A DNA stretch of 64,000 nt, taken from assembly GCA_963782965.1 (NCBI GenBank), contig CAWALV010000002.1, positions 992,001-1,056,000 of the forward strand. The letters run 5' to 3'. Below, piece by piece: positions 17,324-27,249 of the stretch; positions within the stretch are counted from its first letter, which is position 1; every line of letters starts with the position of its first letter. The DNA comes from CAWALV01 sp963782965 (GTDB taxonomy: Bacteria; Actinomycetota; Actinomycetes; Acidothermales; Acidothermaceae). The notes under the pieces are model-generated. The model had not been told where the DNA came from. It made no database searches and saw only the letters and a program-made list of their open reading frames with translations. The translations under genes were made by a program, and so were the position numbers.

Positions 17324-18195
17324 ATGACACGGTGGCTCGTCGTCGGCGCGGCCGGCCAGCTCGGGGTCGACTTGCTCGACGTGCTCCGTGGCGCCGACGC
17401 GATCGGCCTTGCCCGCTCCGAACTCGACATCACCGATGCCGCGAAGGTGTCGGCCGCGCTCGACGAGATCGCACCGGACGTCGTCATCAACGCAGCGGCG
17501 TACACCGCGGTCGACGCGGCGGAGTCCGACGAGCAGGCGGCCATGGCGGTGAACGCGACCGGCGCGGCCAACCTGGCGGCTGCCGCTCGCCGCTGCGACG
17601 CCCGGCTCGTGCACGTCTCGACCGACTACGTGTTCGACGGTCTCGCGCGCGAGCCGTACGACGAAGAAGCCCCGATCTCGCCGCGATCGGCCTACGGCCG
17701 AACCAAGGCGGCGGGCGAATCGGCCGTGCTCGCGCGAGGCGGGCACGTACGTCGTCCGCACGGCGTGGGTCTACGGCGCGGCGGGCCGCAACTTCGTGAA
17801 GACGATGGCTCGACTCGAACGTGAGCGCGAGACGGTTTCGGTCGTCGACGACCAGCGCGGCTCACCGACGTGGTCACGCGACCTTGCCGAGGGGCTGGTC
17901 GCGCTGGCGGTCTCGCAAGCGCCCGGGGGCGTCTACCACTGCACGAACTGCGGCGAGACGACCTGGTACGGCTTCGCTCGAGCGATCTTCGAGGAGCTGG
18001 GTGCCGATCCGGCCCGCGTCTGGCCGATCAAGCACCGCCGACTATCCGCGCCCGGCGCCACGCCCGGCCTACTCGGTGCTGGGCAACCGGCGCTGGCTGG
18101 CGGCCGGCCTGCCGCCGCTGCGCCACTGGCGTGATGCGCTGCATGCGGCGGTCGCGTCGTCCGGCGACAGCTTTCGCGCACGATCGGTGTCGTGA
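17324..18195 (+). pseudogene. rmlD: dTDP-4-dehydrorhamnose reductase, two frameshifts
   Basis: Last step of dTDP-L-rhamnose synthesis, NADPH-dependent. It starts at ATG 17324 with WLVVGAAGQLGVDLLDVL, then VINAAAYTAVDAAESDE, HVSTDYVFDG, and the catalytic SAYGRTKAAGE (YxxxK). Two single extra bases, near 17741 and 18045, interrupt it. The three frames join to give about 290 aa ending PAYSVLGNRRWLAAGLPPLR and a conserved reductase tail. Its TGA at 18193 overlaps the next gene's GTG, supporting the reconstruction. rmlC is not between rmlB and rmlD. Confidence 0.9.
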
Positions 18196-19823
18196 CGCAA
18201 CGCCGGGCAACGACCCTGCTGGTGGCGCTCGCCACGGTCGTGCTCTACGGCGTCCTCGTCCTGTGGGCGTGCATAACGCCCGACTATCGCGCGCCCGACG
18301 AGCCGCAGCAAGTGTCGACGACCTTGCGCCTCGCGTATGCGCACAGCTACCCGCGGGCGGGTGAGGCCCGCATCTATCCACCGGTCAAAGCGTCGTATCA
18401 CGATGTGGGTTTCGGTGGCATCGGACTCAACACGATCGAGGGCCTGGCGCCGCTGCAGCGTCCGGCCCCCGACCAGCTGACGCCCCAGACGATGCGCCAA
18501 CTCGGGGCCGCTGCTGCCGCACCCACCTCGCCGTATGACTACGACCAGATGACCCAGCATCCACCGGGTTACTTCGCGGTCATGGCGGTGCCCGCGCGCG
18601 TGTTCGACGTCATCGACAAGACGCCGCACACGGCGCTCCTCATCCTGCGCCTGTGCTCGGCGTTGTTGTTGCTGCCGGGGCCGTGGCTCGCCGCTCGCAT
18701 CGCCCACGTCTTCGGGCTCGCGCCGGTTCCGTCGGCGTTGGCGGCATTCCTTCCGGCGGCGTTGCCCCAACTGACACACATCGGTGCGGCGGTGAACAAC
18801 GACACGCTCACCGTGACCCTCGGCGCGGCCGTCACGTGGCTGGCGCTCGAGACCGTCGTCCGGCCACACGCGCGGCCCTGGGCCGTCGGCCTCGGGGCGG
18901 CGACGACCGCGCTGCTCTTGACCAAAGGGACCGCGCTACCGATCCTCGTGGTGGTGGCTGTCGCCTTCGTGATGCGCGCGCGCAGGCACGGCGTTCGCTC
19001 CGTGCTGCCGGATGCCGCGCTGGCGCTCGGCTGCATGCTGCCGGGTCTGGCGTGGTGGGTGGCGAACCTGCTCCGGTACGGAACGCTGCAGCCCGACGGC
19101 TACCCGCCGTCGTACGTCGCGAAGCTCCCGCACGGCACGATCGCGCTGAGTACCTGGTTGCACGGCTTCTTCCCCCTGCTGGCACGCTCTTTCTTCGCCG
19201 ACTTCGGTTGGCTCGAAGCGCCGCCGCCGACGTACGTGACCGCGCTCGCAAGCGCCGTCGTCCTCGGTCTCGTCGTCGTTGGTGTGGCCCGCGCTCGGCA
19301 AGCCATCGGTCTCGTGGTGCTGGCCCAGCTCACCTGGGTGATGCCACTCATCGCGATCATGGACACCTCGCACGCGGCATCCAACCGGATCGGCGCCTTG
19401 CAGGGCGCCCAGGGGCGCTATCTCTTCGCCGGGGTGGCTGCCCTCGCCGCGACCCTGGCCGTGGCGTTGCGGCCCGGGCGCGGGAGCAGCTCCCGGTTCC
19501 TCGGCGCGGCGGTGCCGGTGGCCGTCGCTGTCATCGCCGGGTTGGGCCTGGCCGCCGGCATCGCGCACTTCTACAGCGGGGTCGGATTCAGCGGCGAGGT
19601 CGGCACGCTCTCCGCGTGGAGCCCGGTGCGCCTGCGTTTCCTGGCCGTCGTCGTCGCGATCGCGGCGCTGGCCGTCGTCGCGGCCGTCGTCGTGATCGTG
19701 CGGCCGTCGTTCGGCACGGGGCGAACGGACACGCCGGACGACAGGTCCGTCACGGCGTGGCGGGCAGCGGGTGGCATGGGCGCCACGACCACGCCCGGTC
19801 GAGCGGGACGCCACCAGCCGTGA
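18192..19823 (+). CDS. DUF2142-type polytopic membrane protein
   Basis: An intact 543-aa membrane protein with about 11-12 hydrophobic segments. The N-terminal PDYRAPDEPQQVSTTLRLAY after the first helix, QHPPGYFAVMAVPARV, PQLTHIGAAVNNDTLTVTLG and the late GAQGRYLFAGVAALAATLAV are the marks of the DUF2142 family, large membrane proteins found in glycan clusters and related to GT-C glycosyltransferases. Substrate unknown. The GTG at 18192 lies in a GTGA overlap with rmlD. Its C-terminus (residues 505-543) is a soluble Arg/Thr/Gly tail. Confidence 0.8.
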   Translation: MTQRRATTLLVALATVVLYGVLVLWACITPDYRAPDEPQQVSTTLRLAYAHSYPRAGEARIYPPVKASYHDVGFGGIGLNTIEGLAPLQRPAPDQLTPQTMRQLGAAAAAPTSPYDYDQMTQHPPGYFAVMAVPARVFDVIDKTPHTALLILRLCSALLLLPGPWLAARIAHVFGLAPVPSALAAFLPAALPQLTHIGAAVNNDTLTVTLGAAVTWLALETVVRPHARPWAVGLGAATTALLLTKGTALPILVVVAVAFVMRARRHGVRSVLPDAALALGCMLPGLAWWVANLLRYGTLQPDGYPPSYVAKLPHGTIALSTWLHGFFPLLARSFFADFGWLEAPPPTYVTALASAVVLGLVVVGVARARQAIGLVVLAQLTWVMPLIAIMDTSHAASNRIGALQGAQGRYLFAGVAALAATLAVALRPGRGSSSRFLGAAVPVAVAVIAGLGLAAGIAHFYSGVGFSGEVGTLSAWSPVRLRFLAVVVAIAALAVVAAVVVIVRPSFGTGRTDTPDDRSVTAWRAAGGMGATTTPGRAGRHQP

Positions 19824-20044
19824 CGCCGGCGCCGATACGGCTGGCTGGGTGGAGTTCGACGAAATCCCTTACTCCTGAACGTTTCCTGACTTCCCGCCGG
19901 GCCCTTACTTTCCGGCAGCTTTGCGCCGAGGAAGGTCTGGGATAAGCCGCGCCGAATCGCCGCGAATCGCAGTGATCTTGGGCGAAAGCTGCTTAGGTAG
20001 GGCGCGTTCCACGATTGGTGCAGTAGTTAACAGGAGTCACAGCC

Positions 20045-22789
20045 GTGCGACGACGAATTGTGCCCTTGTCCGTACTCTTGGTGGCTTTGCCGGTGGCCGT
20101 CGTCGCTCTGCCCGTGGTCGCCGCGCCCGCCGCCGCGCCCCATCCGGTGGCCGCACACATCTACAACACCTCCATCCCGATCGGTCTCACGCCGAGCTTT
20201 CCGGCTGCTTTGACTGGCCAGACCGACCTCGCGTCGACCGCGCAGCTGAGCACCAAACCGTTCCGTGCCCTGGGGCTGAGCTGGTTGCCCGACTCCCGGC
20301 TGACCGCGCTCGACGCCAAGGTGCGGGTACACACCGGCTCGACGTGGAGCGCGTGGCAGGACCTCTCGTACAGCCGCGCCGACACGGGCGGCGACCGGAG
20401 CGGCACGCCCACCAGCGCACCGGCCGGCGTGCGCGACGGCACCGATCCGTTGTGGGTCGACCATGCGGACGGCGTGCAGGTGCGCGTCGTCAACGTGGTC
20501 GGTGACGAGCCGCAGAGCCTGCGCGTCGACCTCATCGATCCGGGCAGTTCTGCGGCCGATGCTTCACCGGGCAGCCCGACGGCGGTCAGCAACGCCTACG
20601 CCGATGCGGCGCAGCCGCAGATCTACACCCGCGCGCAGTGGGGCGCCGACGAGTCGCTGCGGTTGAGCGCTTGCCCGGACGGGCCCTCGTACACCGGCGC
20701 CGCCAAAGTCGCGTTCCTGCACCACACGGTGACCGGTAACAGCTACAACCCCGGTGACGTCCCGGCCATCATCCGCTCGATCTACGCCTACCACGTTCAG
20801 GGCCAGGGCTGGTGCGACGTCGGCTACAACTTCCTCGTCGACAAGTTCGGGCGCATCTGGGAGGGCCGTTACGGCGGCGTCGACAAGAACGTGCTCGGCG
20901 CGCACACCGGTGGCTTCAACACCGACAGCTTCGGCGTGTCGATGATCGGCACCTACGACACCGTCACGCCGCCGCAGGCCCAGCTCGACGGTGTCGCTTC
21001 GCTGATGGCTTGGAAGTTCGCGCTCAACTACGACAACCCAGTCGGCCAGACATCGCTGACGTCACAATCGTTCAGCGGCTCCCGGTACTCGTCCGGCACT
21101 GGCGTCAACCTCAACGTGATCTCGGGCCATCGTGACGTCGACCTGACCAGCTGCCCCGGCAACGCGGGATACGCGCAGCTGCCGGCGCTTCGCCAAAAGG
21201 TCCTGCAGGACATGGGTTCCTCGGGCCTCGTGCATCCCGGCCTCGTCGTCACACGCCGCGCACGGTCAGCGGGAACGGTTCGGTGCATATCACGGCCGGG
21301 ATGATCAGTTCGGGGAGTTGGCAGGTCGCGATGCAAGACGCCGCGGGCAATACCGTGCGCACGATCAGCGGCAGCGGCGCGTCCATCGACACCACGTGGG
21401 ACATGACCGACGCGGCGGCTCCGCGTTGCCCACCGGCGCTTACACCGTGACGGTGACGAGCACTCAAAATGGCAACCTGGCACGCCCGTGGTCGTCGTCC
21501 GTCGTCGTGGGCGGCACCTTCGGCTCGGCCGACGGCGCGACTGCGAGCACCGGGCAGGTGGAGATCTACGGCTGGGCCGCGCAGGGGTCGACGACCAGCC
21601 CGGCGCAGGTGAAGGTGACGGTCAGCGGCGCCGTCGTCGGCACCGGGACGACGGGTAACGCGCGGCCAGACGTTGCCGCGGTCTTCCCGGCGTACGGCGT
21701 CGACACCGGATACCGCATCGACGAAACCGCCTCGGCCGGCTACCACACGGTGTGCGCGTACGGCGACAACTCCGCTCTCGGGCTGCCTGACACGCTGCTC
21801 GGCTGTCACGGCGTGACCGTGCCGGGCGCGACCAGCCAGGGCTCTCCGCACGGCAACCTCGAACGGGTCGCGTCCGGGCCCGGGGCCATCGGTGTCGGCG
21901 GCTGGGCGCTCGACAGCGCGTCGTCGGGCCCGGTGAACGTGGACTTCTACGTCGACGGGCGTTTCTGGGCCCGCGACCCGGCGTCCGATGACCGGCCCGA
22001 TGTCGGCAAGGTGTTCCCGGCCGCGGGTTCCGCGCACGGCTTCAACGTGACGTTGACCGGCTTCCTCGGTGGCACGCATCAGGTCTGCGCGTTCGTCATC
22101 GACGGCAACAACCCCAACATCGGCTGCAAGAACGTGGCACTGCCCGGCGGCAACCCGTTCGGGTCGCTCGACGTCGCGCAGGGGCTGCCTGGGGCGATCC
22201 ACGTCGGCGGCTGGGCGATCGACCGCGACACGCCGAAACCGGCGACCGTGCACGTCTACGTCGACGGCCGGTGGGCGGGGCTCTCCGCCGCAGGGCAGAG
22301 CCGGCCGGACGTCGGTGCCGCGTTCCCCGGCTACGGCGACACTCACGGCTACAGCATCACCGTGCCGGTGGCGACCGGTGGTGGCACGCATCAGGTGTGC
22401 GTCTATGCCATCAACGTCGGGCAGGGCAACACCAACCCGAGGTTGGCCTGCCGCTACGTCACGTTGCCGACGGGCAAGCCGTTCGGTTCCCTTGACGTCG
22501 CGACCGGCCAGTCTGGCGCCGTGCACGTCGCCGGCTGGGCGATCGACCCCGACACCACGAGCGCCATCAACGTGCACTTCTACGTCGACGGCGTCTGGAC
22601 GGCGATGACCACCGCCAACACCGACCGGCCGGACGTCGGTGCGGCATTCGCGGGCTACGGCGTCGCCCACGGATACGACTTGTCGATCCGGGTGCCGGCG
22701 GGCAAGCACACGGTGTGCGCGTACGCCATCAACATCGGGCCCAATGCCGGCACCCCCTGCTGCGGTGCTTGGCCTTCACGTCGTCCTGA
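20045..22789 (+). pseudogene. secreted N-acetylmuramoyl-L-alanine amidase with four GWAIDPDT-type repeats, three frameshifts
   Basis: Peptidoglycan amidase of the PGRP/amidase_2 type. The GTG at 20045 follows AGGAG. A signal peptide covers about residues 1-38 (VLLVALPVAVVALPVVAAPA). The catalytic domain lies at about residues 195-385: YTRAQWGADESL, VAFLHHTVTG (zinc His), GWCDVGYNFLVDKFGRIWEG, LGAHTGGFNTDSFGVSMIG and VISGHRDVDLTSCPG (zinc His; substrate Cys). An Ig-like FlgD-type linker follows, then four repeats of about 105 aa with GWAIDPDT, YVDG, RPDVGAAFPGYG and a Cys pair. Single missing bases near 21245, 21420 and 22757 break it; restored length is about 915 aa. It ends in a 14-bp overlap with the convergent glycosyltransferase. 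Confidence 0.85.
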
Positions 22790-23899
22790 ACTGCCGCCCG
22801 GCGTCTATGGCCCGTCGATAGGCGTCCACCGTGGCCTGCGCGCAGCGCTGCCAGGTGAACGTCGCAGCCCACGCGCGGCGTCGGGCGGCGGCGTCCGGGG
22901 TGCGGCTGCCGTCGTCGTCCAGAGTCTGGCGCAGTTGGTCGGCGAGGGCATCGATGTCGCCGACCGCGGCGTAGCGGGCGAGCCCGCCGGTCACCTCGCG
23001 CAGCACCGGGATGTCGCTCGCGACTACCGGCACCCCGCAGGCGAGTGCCTCCAGCGCGGGCAGCCCGAACCCCTCGTAGCGCGAGGGCAGCGCGAGCGTG
23101 GCCGCGCCGGCGACCAGCGTGCGGAGCTGGTCCTGCGCGAGGTAACCGGGCCAGACGACGTCGGCCGGATCGAAGGCGACCGCGTCTCCCCAGCCCGCCG
23201 CACCGGCGAGCACGAGCGGGGAGTCTCGGGGTCGTCCTGGCGCAGGCGGGCATGCGCGGCCACGAGGTCCGGCACGTTCTTGCGCGGTTCGAGGGTTCCG
23301 ACGAACAGCACGTAGCGGGGCGGCAACCCGTGTTCGGCGAGCCACTGTGGCGTCGGCGGCGCGGCGGTCGTCCATGCCGGATCGACGCCGAGGGACGTGA
23401 CCGCGATCCGGGCACGGTCGACGCCGTAGACCTCGACCAGGTCGTCCGCCGCCGCGTCAGACGGCGTCAGCACCAGGCTGGCCCGCTCGAGCGCCCGCGG
23501 TACCAGCGTGCGGTAGGCCCGAGAGGTGCGGTCGACGGTGTCGGCGTGCAGGACGAACCCCAGGTCGTGCACGGTCACGACCCCCGCTGCGTGCCGAGTA
23601 GGCGGCAGCACGAAGTTCGTCGCATGAAAGACGTCGACGCGCCCGCTGAGCAGCTCGACGGCGGGCAGCTCGGAACGGGTCCAGGCCGCGCGCAGCAGCC
23701 GGGCGGGCGCGCGCCGCGAGTGCACGCTGGCGCCGTCCGGGACGTCGGGTAGCCCGCGCAGCGTCCCCCGCCAGGTGAAGGCGGTGAGCACGACGTCGAT
23801 TTCGGGTTGGGCGGTGAGCGCTTGGGCGAGGTGCGCCACGTAGTGACCGACACCGGTACGTTTCCCGAGCAGCGGGGTGGCGTCGAGCGCGACTCGCAT
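22776..23899 (-). pseudogene. GT4 glycosyltransferase, one frameshift
   Basis: A retaining GT-B glycosyltransferase of family GT4, about 375 aa. It begins MRVALDATPLLGKRTGVGHY at ATG 23899. The nucleotide-sugar half shows RYVLFVGTLEPRKNVPDLVA, VVWPGYLAQDQLRTLVAGA, and the EX7E-like donor-binding segment PSRYEGFGLPALEALACG. One missing base near 23215 in a CCCC run separates the two halves. It is divergent from the wzm gene, with a repeat array between them. Probably a mannosyl- or rhamnosyltransferase of the exported glycan. Confidence 0.85.
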
Positions 23900-23930
23900 C
23901 CGGGCATGCTCGCGTACCGGCGTGTCTCCC

Positions 23931-24134
23931 GCGATTGTGGCGTTTCGCGAGGCGGGGGGCGGCGTGGCGGCCGCGATTGTGGCGTTTCGCGAGCTCGAGG
24001 CGGGCGTGTCTCCCGCGATTGTGGCGTTTCGCGCGCTTGGGGTGAACGTGAGCCCCAGGTCGGCGTGTCTCCCGCGATTGTGGCGTTTCGCGAGCTCGAG
24101 GCGGGCGTGTCTCCCGCGATTGTGGCGTTTCGCG
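23931..24134. repeat. array of five CGCGA-N10-TCGCG dyad repeats in a divergent promoter region
   Basis: The 19-nt core GCGATTGTGGCGTTTCGCG occurs at 23931, 23973, 24015, 24074 and 24116, spaced 42, 42, 59 and 42 bp. With the flanking C, most copies form a 5-bp dyad CGCGA...TCGCG around a conserved 10-nt centre. It lies between the start of the minus-strand GT4 and the start of wzm. The same repeat, in the opposite orientation, occurs at 31801-31941 and 34717-34778. Confidence 0.9.
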
Positions 24135-24277
24135 CGCTTGGGGAGGCGGCGTAGCGGGGTGCCGTAGCATGGGCGCAGCCGAGCAGCCGAGCGGCCGAGC
24201 AACCGCGTCGGAGCACCCGCCGCTCCCATGACCGGCGGCCTGGTGCTTGACCATCCCGGAAGCGAGTCCGACCTGCC

Positions 24278-25082
24278 GTGACCCAGATGGCGGAGATGTG
24301 GCGCTATCGCGGCTTGATCGGCAACTTCGCGAGCCCGCGAGCTGAAGTCGAAGTACAAGCACAGCGTCCTCGGCTGGGCGTGGTCGCTCATCAACCCGCG
24401 GCCACCCTGCTCGTCTTCACTGCCGTCTTCTCCACGATCTTCCGGGCCCACCCACCGGCCGCGCACAACGGCATGACCACCTACGTGCTGTACCTGTTCA
24501 TCGGGCTGGTCGCGTGGAACTTCTTCAACAACGTCGTCACCGGCGGCATGGCGTCGCTCATCGGCGCCGGCCCGCTGCTGAAGAAGATCTACTTCCCGCC
24601 CTATGCGCCAGTCCTCGGCAACGCGTTCTCGGCGCTCGTGCAGACGCTCATCGAGTCCGGCGTGCTCCTGATCGTGTTGGTGGCCCTGGGCAACGCGTCG
24701 TGGACGTTCATCGTCGCGCCCCTCATCCTTGCCCTGCTGCTCGTGTTCGCGGCCGGCGTCGGCTTGGTCTTCGCGCTGTTCAACGTGTACTACCGCGACG
24801 TCGGCTACATCGTCGGTGTGCTCCTCCGATGGTGTTCTTCGCCACGCCGATCATCTGGCCGCCGTCCCTGCTGATGAGTCAAAAGCACGGCGAGCTCTAT
24901 CTCCACCTCGCATCGGTAAACCCTCTCTTCCAGTACGTCGAAGGGCTTCGCGACGCCATGTGGCAAGACCGGATGCCGAGCGCGAGCCGCTGGGGCTGGA
25001 TGGTCTTGGCGGCTGCCCTAGCATCGGCGTCGGCGTCACCGTCTTCGTGCGCGGCTCACGCGACGTGAGTGAGGAACTGTGA
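24278..25082 (+). pseudogene. wzm: ABC-2 polysaccharide exporter permease, several frameshifts
   Basis: Membrane subunit of a Wzm/Wzt-type exporter that moves undecaprenyl- or decaprenyl-linked glycans outward. GTG start at 24278. Frames join to give RELKSKYKHSVLGWAWSLI, the permease signature near the N-terminus, then six hydrophobic segments including YLFIGLVAWNFFNNVVTGGM and ILALLLVFAAGVGLVFALF, and FFATPIIWPPSLL. Indels lie near 24338, 24400, 24825 and 25020. The restored end VFVRGSRDVSEEL overlaps the start of wzt by 4 nt (GTGA), typical of these pairs. Confidence 0.85.
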
Positions 25083-26363
25083 CTGCCGGTACGGGTTCGC
25101 CGCGACCACCAGCTGTCGTCGTCGACCACGTCACTAAGGAATTCAAGCTCTACCGCGACCGGCGGACATCGTTGAAGGAGCGTTTCACCAAGCGGCGTCC
25201 GAGCAGGTTCGAGATGTTCAAGGCGTTGGACGACGTCAGCCTCGAGGTCCCCGCCGGTTCGACGTACGGGCTCATCGGCTCGAACGGGTCCGGAAAGTCG
25301 ACGCTGCTCAAGTTGATGGCGAACATTCACCTGCCAACGGCGGGCCGGGTTTCGCACAACGGGCGCATCTCGGCGCTGCTCGAGCTGGGCGCGGGTTTCC
25401 ACCCTGAGCTCTCGGGCCGCGACAACGTCTACCTCAATGGATCGATCCTCGGCATGAGCCGCAAGCAGGTCGACGCCGCGATGGATGCCATCCTCGACTT
25501 CAGCGGCCTCGAGGACTTCATCGACCCCCGGTGAAGGTGTACTCCAGCGGCATGTACGTGCGGCTCGGATTCTCCATCGCGGTCAATCTCGACCCCGAGA
25601 TTCTCATCATCGACGAGATCATCGCCGTCGGCGACGAGGAGTTCCAGCGGCGCTGTTTCGACCACCTGTACGAGCTGCGCAAGCGCGGTGTCACCATCAT
25701 TTTCGTGTCGCACAGCCTGCCCCTGGTGCAAACGCTCTGCGACCGCGCCGCCTGGATCGAAAAGGGCGTGCTGCGCGCGGAAGGTCCGGCACTGCAGGTC
25801 GTCGACGAATACATCGCTACCGTGAACAAGGCCGAACGTGAACGCTTCGAGGCCGAGGGGCACGGGCGCAGCGACGGCGACCTCGAGCGACGCGGCGGTG
25901 GCGAGATCACCGTCACCGGCCTGACCTTCCTCGGCCCGGACGGCGAGCCCGCGCTGGCGATGACCTCGGGCCAGCGCTGCACGGTGCGTATCGCCTTCGA
26001 GGCGAGCAAACCGGTCGACGATCCGGTGTTCGGTCTCGCGTTCCACACCGAGTCGGGCATCCTCGTCACGGGCCCGAACTCGGAGGTCGACGGAGTGCGC
26101 GCCGGGCGGGTCGTCGGCGCCGGCTACGTCGACTACGTGCTCGACGATCTGCCGCTGACGCCGGCCACGTACCTGGTGTCGGCGGCCATCACCGACCTCA
26201 CGTTGTTGCATGTCTTCGACTATCGCGACCGTGCGTTCACCCTCGCCGTCCAGCCGGGCAAGTCACCCGACCGCAACGGTGTCGTCACTCTCGCCGGTAG
26301 CTGGACGACGCCGGTACAGGGGCAGTCGGACGTTTCTTCAGCAAGAACGAGTCGGTGCGGTGA
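25079..26363 (+). pseudogene. wzt: ABC exporter ATPase with C-terminal Wzt-like domain, two frameshifts
   Basis: ATPase partner of wzm. GTG start at 25079. Walker A is GLIGSNGSGKSTLLKLMANI near residues 62-81, followed by ISALLELGAGFHPELSGRDN. After a missing C near 25531 come the signature segment KVYSSGMYVRLGFSIAVNLD, Walker B EILIIDEIIAVGDE, and the switch IIFVSHS. A C-terminal beta-rich domain (residues about 270-420) resembles the carbohydrate-binding domain of Wzt. A second indel near 26325 leads to the natural end FFSKNESVR with TGA at 26361, overlapping the methyltransferase GTG. About 428 aa restored. Confidence 0.9.
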
Positions 26364-26967
26364 AGGTCAATCTCGGATGTGGCCAGGCCTACATGGAGGG
26401 CTGGACCAACGTCGACGCGAGTCCTGACGTGCGGGCCGACATCCACCTCGATGCGACCGAGTTCGTACGCCAGTACGGCGACCAGGTCGACGAGGTCTAC
26501 ATGGGTCACGTCATGGAGCACTTGATGCCCGGGTACGCGCTGACCCTGTTCCGGTTGCTCAACGAGAGGCTGCGGCCGGGCGCTGTCGTTTCGGTGGTGA
26601 CGCCCGACATGCGCGCCATCTTCGAGGCATACCTTTCGGGCGAGATAACCAATGAGCACCTGAACGCGTCGTTCATCTATTCCTACGTGCAGCCGTCACA
26701 TCACGTGTGGTGTTACGACCAGGCGTCGTTGACCGAACTCTTCAGGCGTGCGGGCTTCGAGGAGATCGAGGTGATCGACGACCCGCGCAGCTACCTCCGG
26801 TGTTCCACAAGGACGGCCCCGAATCGCAGTGGCAATGCGGCGTGCGCTCGTCGGCGGTCGGGCGCGTTGTGTCGGTGATCGAGTCCGGGGCAGACCAGTT
26901 GGACGGCGTTGACCGCACGCACCACGTTGCCTCCGACGTCGAAGAGTTGACCCGGAACACGTTCTGA
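26360..26967 (+). pseudogene. SAM-dependent methyltransferase, one frameshift
   Basis: A class I methyltransferase of about 203 aa. It starts at GTG 26360 with VKVNLGCGQAYMEGWTNVDA, where LGCG is the SAM-binding glycine motif. Then DEVYMGHVMEHLMPGYALTL (HVMEH loop), LRPGAVVSVVTPDMRAI and HVWCYDQASLTELFRRAGFE. A missing base near 26800 separates DPRSY from PPVFHKDGPESQWQCG; the restored end is EELTRNTF. Its position, with GTGA and TGATG overlaps between wzt and the giant glycosyltransferase, suggests it caps or modifies the exported glycan. Confidence 0.82.
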
Positions 26968-27148
26968 TGCAGCGGGTGGAAAACCTCGCGCCGCGCTGAT
27001 CCGCGAATACGAGCGGCGGCGCGCGTTGGAACAGCAGCTCCGTCGCCCACCGGATCCGCGCCAACGGTGGCGGACGACGAGGCTGCGCCGCCGCTGGTGG
27101 GCCCCGGTCGGCGGTCGGCCTCCGGTCGAGCGGCATCGCGTCGAAGCG

Positions 27149-27249
27149 GCGCCCGGAACGGAATCCGCCGGCAGCACCGCGCCCGGAACGGAATCGCCGG
27201 CAGCACCGGGCTCGGCGCGGAATCCGCAGGCAGCGCCGGGCTCGGCGCC
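27149..27249. repeat. 30-bp minisatellite inside the giant glycosyltransferase gene
   Basis: Imperfect units begin at 27149 (30 bp), 27179 (29 bp), 27208 (30 bp) and 27238 (partial), built on GGAATCCGCCGGCAGCACC. They encode Ala/Gly/Thr/Ser-rich linker repeats. The second unit is one base short, which alone shifts the reading frame, so repeat instability or an assembly slip here disrupts the gene. Confidence 0.75.

Noticed and set aside
23931..24134. CRISPR-like array (repeat about 20 nt, period about 42)
   Set aside because: The spacers are GC-rich and largely copies of each other, the repeat is shorter than usual and forms a dyad, no cas gene is near, and the same repeat occurs at two other gene-flanking sites.
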